Assembly (NCBI GenBank): GCA_021792485.1
Contig: JAJYUO010000045.1
Location: 1 to 9,132 of the forward strand
Direction of reading: 5' to 3'
DNA: 9,132 nt
DNA from: Thermoplasmata archaeon
Lineage (GTDB): Archaea > Thermoplasmatota > Thermoplasmata > Lutacidiplasmatales > UBA184
Shown: in pieces, positions 6,508 to 9,132 of the stretch
Layout of the letters: every line of letters starts with the position of its first letter
How positions within the stretch are numbered: position 1 is the stretch's first letter
Notes under the pieces: model-generated
Told to the model about the DNA's origin: nothing
What the model saw: only the letters and a program-made list of their open reading frames with translations
The model's database searches: none
Program-made: the position numbers and the translations under genes

Positions 6508-7822
6508 GAGCACCGGCTTTGAGAAATTCACGCAGCAAGACCGTGGCATAGGCCCCTTTCGGCAAGGAGAAACGAAACCGGACCGAGTCGCCCTCCTCGC
6601 CGTACGGGTCGATCCCGATCGGGGGAACCGGCAGGACCGCCGGACGGTAGGTGCCCTTGCTGGCGAGTTCCGGGAAGGCGGGTAGCGTGAACGCGCTCGG
6701 CTCGACGCCCTCCTCTTGGAGAACGTCCCGCAAGAGCTCTCCGGCCGGGCCGTCCGGGATCGTTGTCTCGTATCCGACGAGCGGACCGGCGAGGAGCGCT
6801 CGGCCCCGACGGACCAGCTCCGAGCACTCGCTCACGTTGTCGGCGGAGACGGCAATCGCGTCCGTCCCGCGGACGGTGCCGTCTCGCTCGATGCGCACGA
6901 TGCGGTCCCCGGCGATCGGACGGGACAGCGGAAGGCCCCGGCGCCATCGGAGCGTGATCCACCGGTTGAAGAGAAGCGACTGGTAGGCGTGAACGAACAA
7001 CATCCTCAGCTCGCGCGAGAGCCCGCGAAGTGCACGTTCCGGCGGCTGGCCTCGCGCAAGGCGCTCGAGGATCGCTCGCTCGAAGCGGTACTCCCGCGGG
7101 AACTCCCAGAGCGCCCGAGCCGCGTCGTGGTCCGCGGCATATCGCCGCCGAGCCGCGACGCCCGGACCGTCCCCGTCGGTGGGAGCGGCCGCCAGGTAGA
7201 TCTCGACTGCGGCGCCGGCATCGCCCTTCACGATCGCGCGGCCGACATCGTGCGTGATCGGCCGGACCTCGCCAAATCGCTGGGGTCCGAAGAAGTTCGG
7301 GAATACTCCCTGACGGTGGAGCTCTTGGGCGATCTCCCGGTACTGGGAGAGCGCGCGGTCGACCGGCTCGGCCAGGTTCCGTACCGCGATTTCGAACGAA
7401 TTCCCATAGTGATGGCCGAGGCGCACTCCGTCGTTCGATCGATAGGCGTCGCGAACCGTCACGTCGGAAAGCCCGAGATCGACGCTCGGAGGCGCACCTC
7501 GATAGGAAAACAAGCGCTCCGAGACCGCCCGTCGGTCCTTCGTCCCAGCCCACTCGATCGATCGTCGGGGGAGGCCGAGACGACGCGCGATCACTTCGGC
7601 GAGTTCGTGCTGCTCCCAGTTTCGGCTCTCGATCCGGAGCACCGTATAGGGGCCGTCCGTCACCGGCATCGGATAGGCGGAGACCTCTCGGACCCGGAAG
7701 TCCTCGGCGCCGGACTTCAGCGTCCCGCCGACGCCCGATGCGCGGGTCGCATAGAAGCCCATTCCGAGCGCGACCTCCGCCAAAGGCGGTCGGAGCACCG
7801 GATCGGACTCTCCTGCGGCCAT
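6503..7822 (-). CDS. truD: tRNA pseudouridine synthase TruD
   Basis: Converts a uridine to pseudouridine in tRNA (U13 in the bacterial and several archaeal members). Of 439 residues, the N-terminal GTLKSGAEDFRVRE (33-46) is the family's opening motif, AGTKDRRAVSERLF (92-105) contains the catalytic aspartate D96, NFFGPQRFG (176-184) is the second signature, and FVHAYQSLLFN (276-286) and LPKGAYATVLLREFLK (420-435) are late core motifs. The sequence between about 185 and 385 holds the TRUD insertion domain. The length suits archaeal TruD, longer than the bacterial enzyme. ATG at 7822 is chosen because it leaves about 20 residues before the conserved core and has GGAG five bases upstream; a later in-frame Met at residue 21 is less likely. 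The gene starts 27 bases after the transporter stop. Its TGA stop lies within the GGTGA sequence preceding the next gene, which suggests coupling. No missing catalytic residue is seen. Confidence 0.96.
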   Translation of the reverse strand: MAAGESDPVLRPPLAEVALGMGFYATRASGVGGTLKSGAEDFRVREVSAYPMPVTDGPYTVLRIESRNWEQHELAEVIARRLGLPRRSIEWAGTKDRRAVSERLFSYRGAPPSVDLGLSDVTVRDAYRSNDGVRLGHHYGNSFEIAVRNLAEPVDRALSQYREIAQELHRQGVFPNFFGPQRFGEVRPITHDVGRAIVKGDAGAAVEIYLAAAPTDGDGPGVAARRRYAADHDAARALWEFPREYRFERAILERLARGQPPERALRGLSRELRMLFVHAYQSLLFNRWITLRWRRGLPLSRPIAGDRIVRIERDGTVRGTDAIAVSADNVSECSELVRRGRALLAGPLVGYETTIPDGPAGELLRDVLQEEGVEPSAFTLPAFPELASKGTYRPAVLPVPPIGIDPYGEEGDSVRFRFSLPKGAYATVLLREFLKAGAR

Positions 7823-7827
7823 TGGCT

Positions 7828-7832
7828 CTCCC
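7828..7832 (-). promoter_or_regulatory. Ribosome binding site GGGAG of truD
   Basis: Minus-strand GGGAG (core GGAG), five bases before the truD ATG at 7822, in the 27-base gap after the transporter stop. A second purine run, GGAGGAGGAT, lies just upstream of it and could also contribute. It supports ATG 7822 as the start. Confidence 0.5.
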
Positions 7833-7849
7833 GATCCTCCTCCGCCATC

Positions 7850-9132
7850 TTAGATGTGGCTGGGCTCGGAATTCCGCTCTCCCGAATCAAACGGACGGAT
7901 CCGACCGTGAAGCGGCGGCGGGACGCGCTCGCGCTTAGGGAGACGGACCAGCCGTTGCCGGATCGTGAAGAGCGGGAACGGGATCGGGAGGAGCATCAAC
8001 AGCCCCACCGCGACGACGAGCGCGGCAAAGATGTAGGTAGACCGGAAGCCATACGTCGCGAACAGGTAGCCTCCCAACACGGTCCCGAACAGGCTGCCGA
8101 GGCCGGCGACCGCGTTGTACAGGCCGAGGGCACGCCCTCGGGCCGATCTTCCGACCAGGCGGATGAGAAAGAGCGTGCTCGCCGTGCTGACGAACGCCCA
8201 GCTGACCCCCATCAGGGCGTTGAGGAGCGTCATCCATCCCGTGAGGCCCACACTACCGTACCCGAGGATCACGAAAATCGGCGACCACACGAACAAGAGG
8301 ATCAGCGCCGTCCGGCCGCCCAGCGACGCAAGGAACACCCCCTTGGGCGAGTGCCGCTCGACCGCGAGGCCGGAGTGGAAGAAGAGCGCCGTCGACGCCC
8401 CGGCGGCGCCGAGGTAAACGATGAATATGCTCGCGTCCGAGAGCCTCGTTACCTCGAGCAGGTAGACCGGGAACGGTCCGTAGAAGACGTCAAAGCCGAT
8501 GCTCATCACCGCAAGGGCGGCCAGGAAGAACCATTCCCGTCGCGGAATGCGCTCGGCTTTCCCTCGGGCGAGATCGACGACATTCAGGACCCTCGAGCGG
8601 ACGTGGCGCAGGCGCTCGATAACACCTCGGTTGAGGTTGATGAGCTCCGCGACGCTCGACCGGGCGAGCCGGCGCGACGGTTCTTCGATCCAGGCGAACG
8701 CGATGACCGCCGCGAGAACGGCGAGCGTTCCAGACAGGAGGAGGAGCGCCGTCATCGTCTCGATCGGGCTCTGGTGGAGGCCCAGCACGAACAGCCACAC
8801 GAACCCAATTCCGAGGCCGATCGTGGTACCGAGCCCGGAGATCAGGCCGAACAAGCCAATGTCCTTTGGCCACCATCGCTTCTGTCGCGTTTCGAGCAAG
8901 AGCATCGTGCCGATCGGGGCGCTCGCGGCGCAGGCGAGACCCTCGACGACGTTGAGCCAGAAGAACGTCTCGAGGTTCTGCGCGAGCGCGATGAGGATGA
9001 TGCTCACGCCAGTGGCGAGGAACGAGCCGACGAGGAAGTACTTTCGGTGGGCGATCCGGTCCGACAGGTTCCCCCAGAGGATCGTGAACGGGACCTGGCT
9101 CATGGCACTCGCCGCGATGATGAGCGTGACCG
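7850..9132 (-). CDS. Major facilitator superfamily transporter, N-terminus outside the window
   Basis: Secondary transporter of the inner membrane; the substrate cannot be predicted. The frame runs open through the right edge, and the visible part begins inside transmembrane helix 2. The ATG at 9103 is thus an internal Met and helix 1 lies beyond 9132. Counting from that Met, MFS motif A GNLSDRIAHRK (11-21) sits between helices 2 and 3; helices 3-6 lie near 22-42, 46-71, 82-108 and 114-139. A charged central loop of about 50 residues (140-190) is rich in Arg and Lys. Helices 7-12 are near 191-218, 224-248, 255-281, 284-315, 325-351 and 354-378, and a basic tail of about 39 residues ends at TAA. 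A second-half copy of motif A (about 316-330, GRSARGRALGLYN) precedes helix 11. This makes a normal 12-helix transporter; the gene leads into truD 27 bases downstream. Confidence 0.9.
   Translation of the reverse strand, partial: VTLIIAASAMSQVPFTILWGNLSDRIAHRKYFLVGSFLATGVSIILIALAQNLETFFWLNVVEGLACAASAPIGTMLLLETRQKRWWPKDIGLFGLISGLGTTIGLGIGFVWLFVLGLHQSPIETMTALLLLSGTLAVLAAVIAFAWIEEPSRRLARSSVAELINLNRGVIERLRHVRSRVLNVVDLARGKAERIPRREWFFLAALAVMSIGFDVFYGPFPVYLLEVTRLSDASIFIVYLGAAGASTALFFHSGLAVERHSPKGVFLASLGGRTALILLFVWSPIFVILGYGSVGLTGWMTLLNALMGVSWAFVSTASTLFLIRLVGRSARGRALGLYNAVAGLGSLFGTVLGGYLFATYGFRSTYIFAALVVAVGLLMLLPIPFPLFTIRQRLVRLPKRERVPPPLHGRIRPFDSGERNSEPSHI

Noticed and set aside
3584..6531. Shared VNFSK-coding stretch at the phosphodiesterase start (about 3584-3598) and in the frame upstream of the degenerate kaiC-like gene (about 6517-6531)
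   Set aside because: The second copy lies inside the truD 3' end, where the truD frame encodes its conserved REFLK motif, so the likeness is chance.

Overview
The window is a GC-rich (roughly 65% by eye), gene-dense stretch that reads as archaeal chromosome. The archaeal signs are a translation initiation factor of the a/eIF5B type (not bacterial IF2), a Dpo4-like Y-family DNA polymerase, a TruD with archaeal-looking layout, tandem KaiC/RAD55-type ATPases, GGTGA ribosome binding sites, and an N-glycosylation-rich membrane protein. A GC-rich Thermoplasmatota-like euryarchaeon is my best guess, but the lineage is an inference and no 16S or other marker is present.

Layout: at the left edge, one plus-strand gene (1-471, 5' end outside the window) encodes the C-terminal part of a single-pass membrane protein. 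It converges, 28 bases apart, on a run of seven minus-strand genes that fills the rest of the window. Read in transcription order from right to left these are: a major facilitator transporter (entering from beyond 9132), tRNA pseudouridine synthase TruD, a KaiC-like protein with a degenerate ATP site, a second KaiC-like protein with an intact ATP site, a DinB-type translesion polymerase, a predicted metal-dependent phosphodiesterase/phosphatase of the alkaline phosphatase superfamily, and aIF5B. Gaps are 51 bases or less (75 at most, depending on the DinB start), and the two KaiC-like genes overlap by 14 bases. Part or all of the run is therefore plausibly one transcript. No convincing TATA box, terminator, RNA gene, mobile element, repeat family or CRISPR was seen, and no gap exceeds 300 bases.

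Functionally the run mixes translation (aIF5B, TruD), damage tolerance (DinB), probable signalling (the KaiC pair), phosphoester hydrolysis and transport. The most interesting unit is the KaiC pair: the upstream member has lost the Walker A lysine and the catalytic glutamates while the downstream, overlapping member keeps both, which suggests an active/inactive heteromeric ATPase. Whether the pair acts on the neighbouring genes cannot be told from sequence alone.
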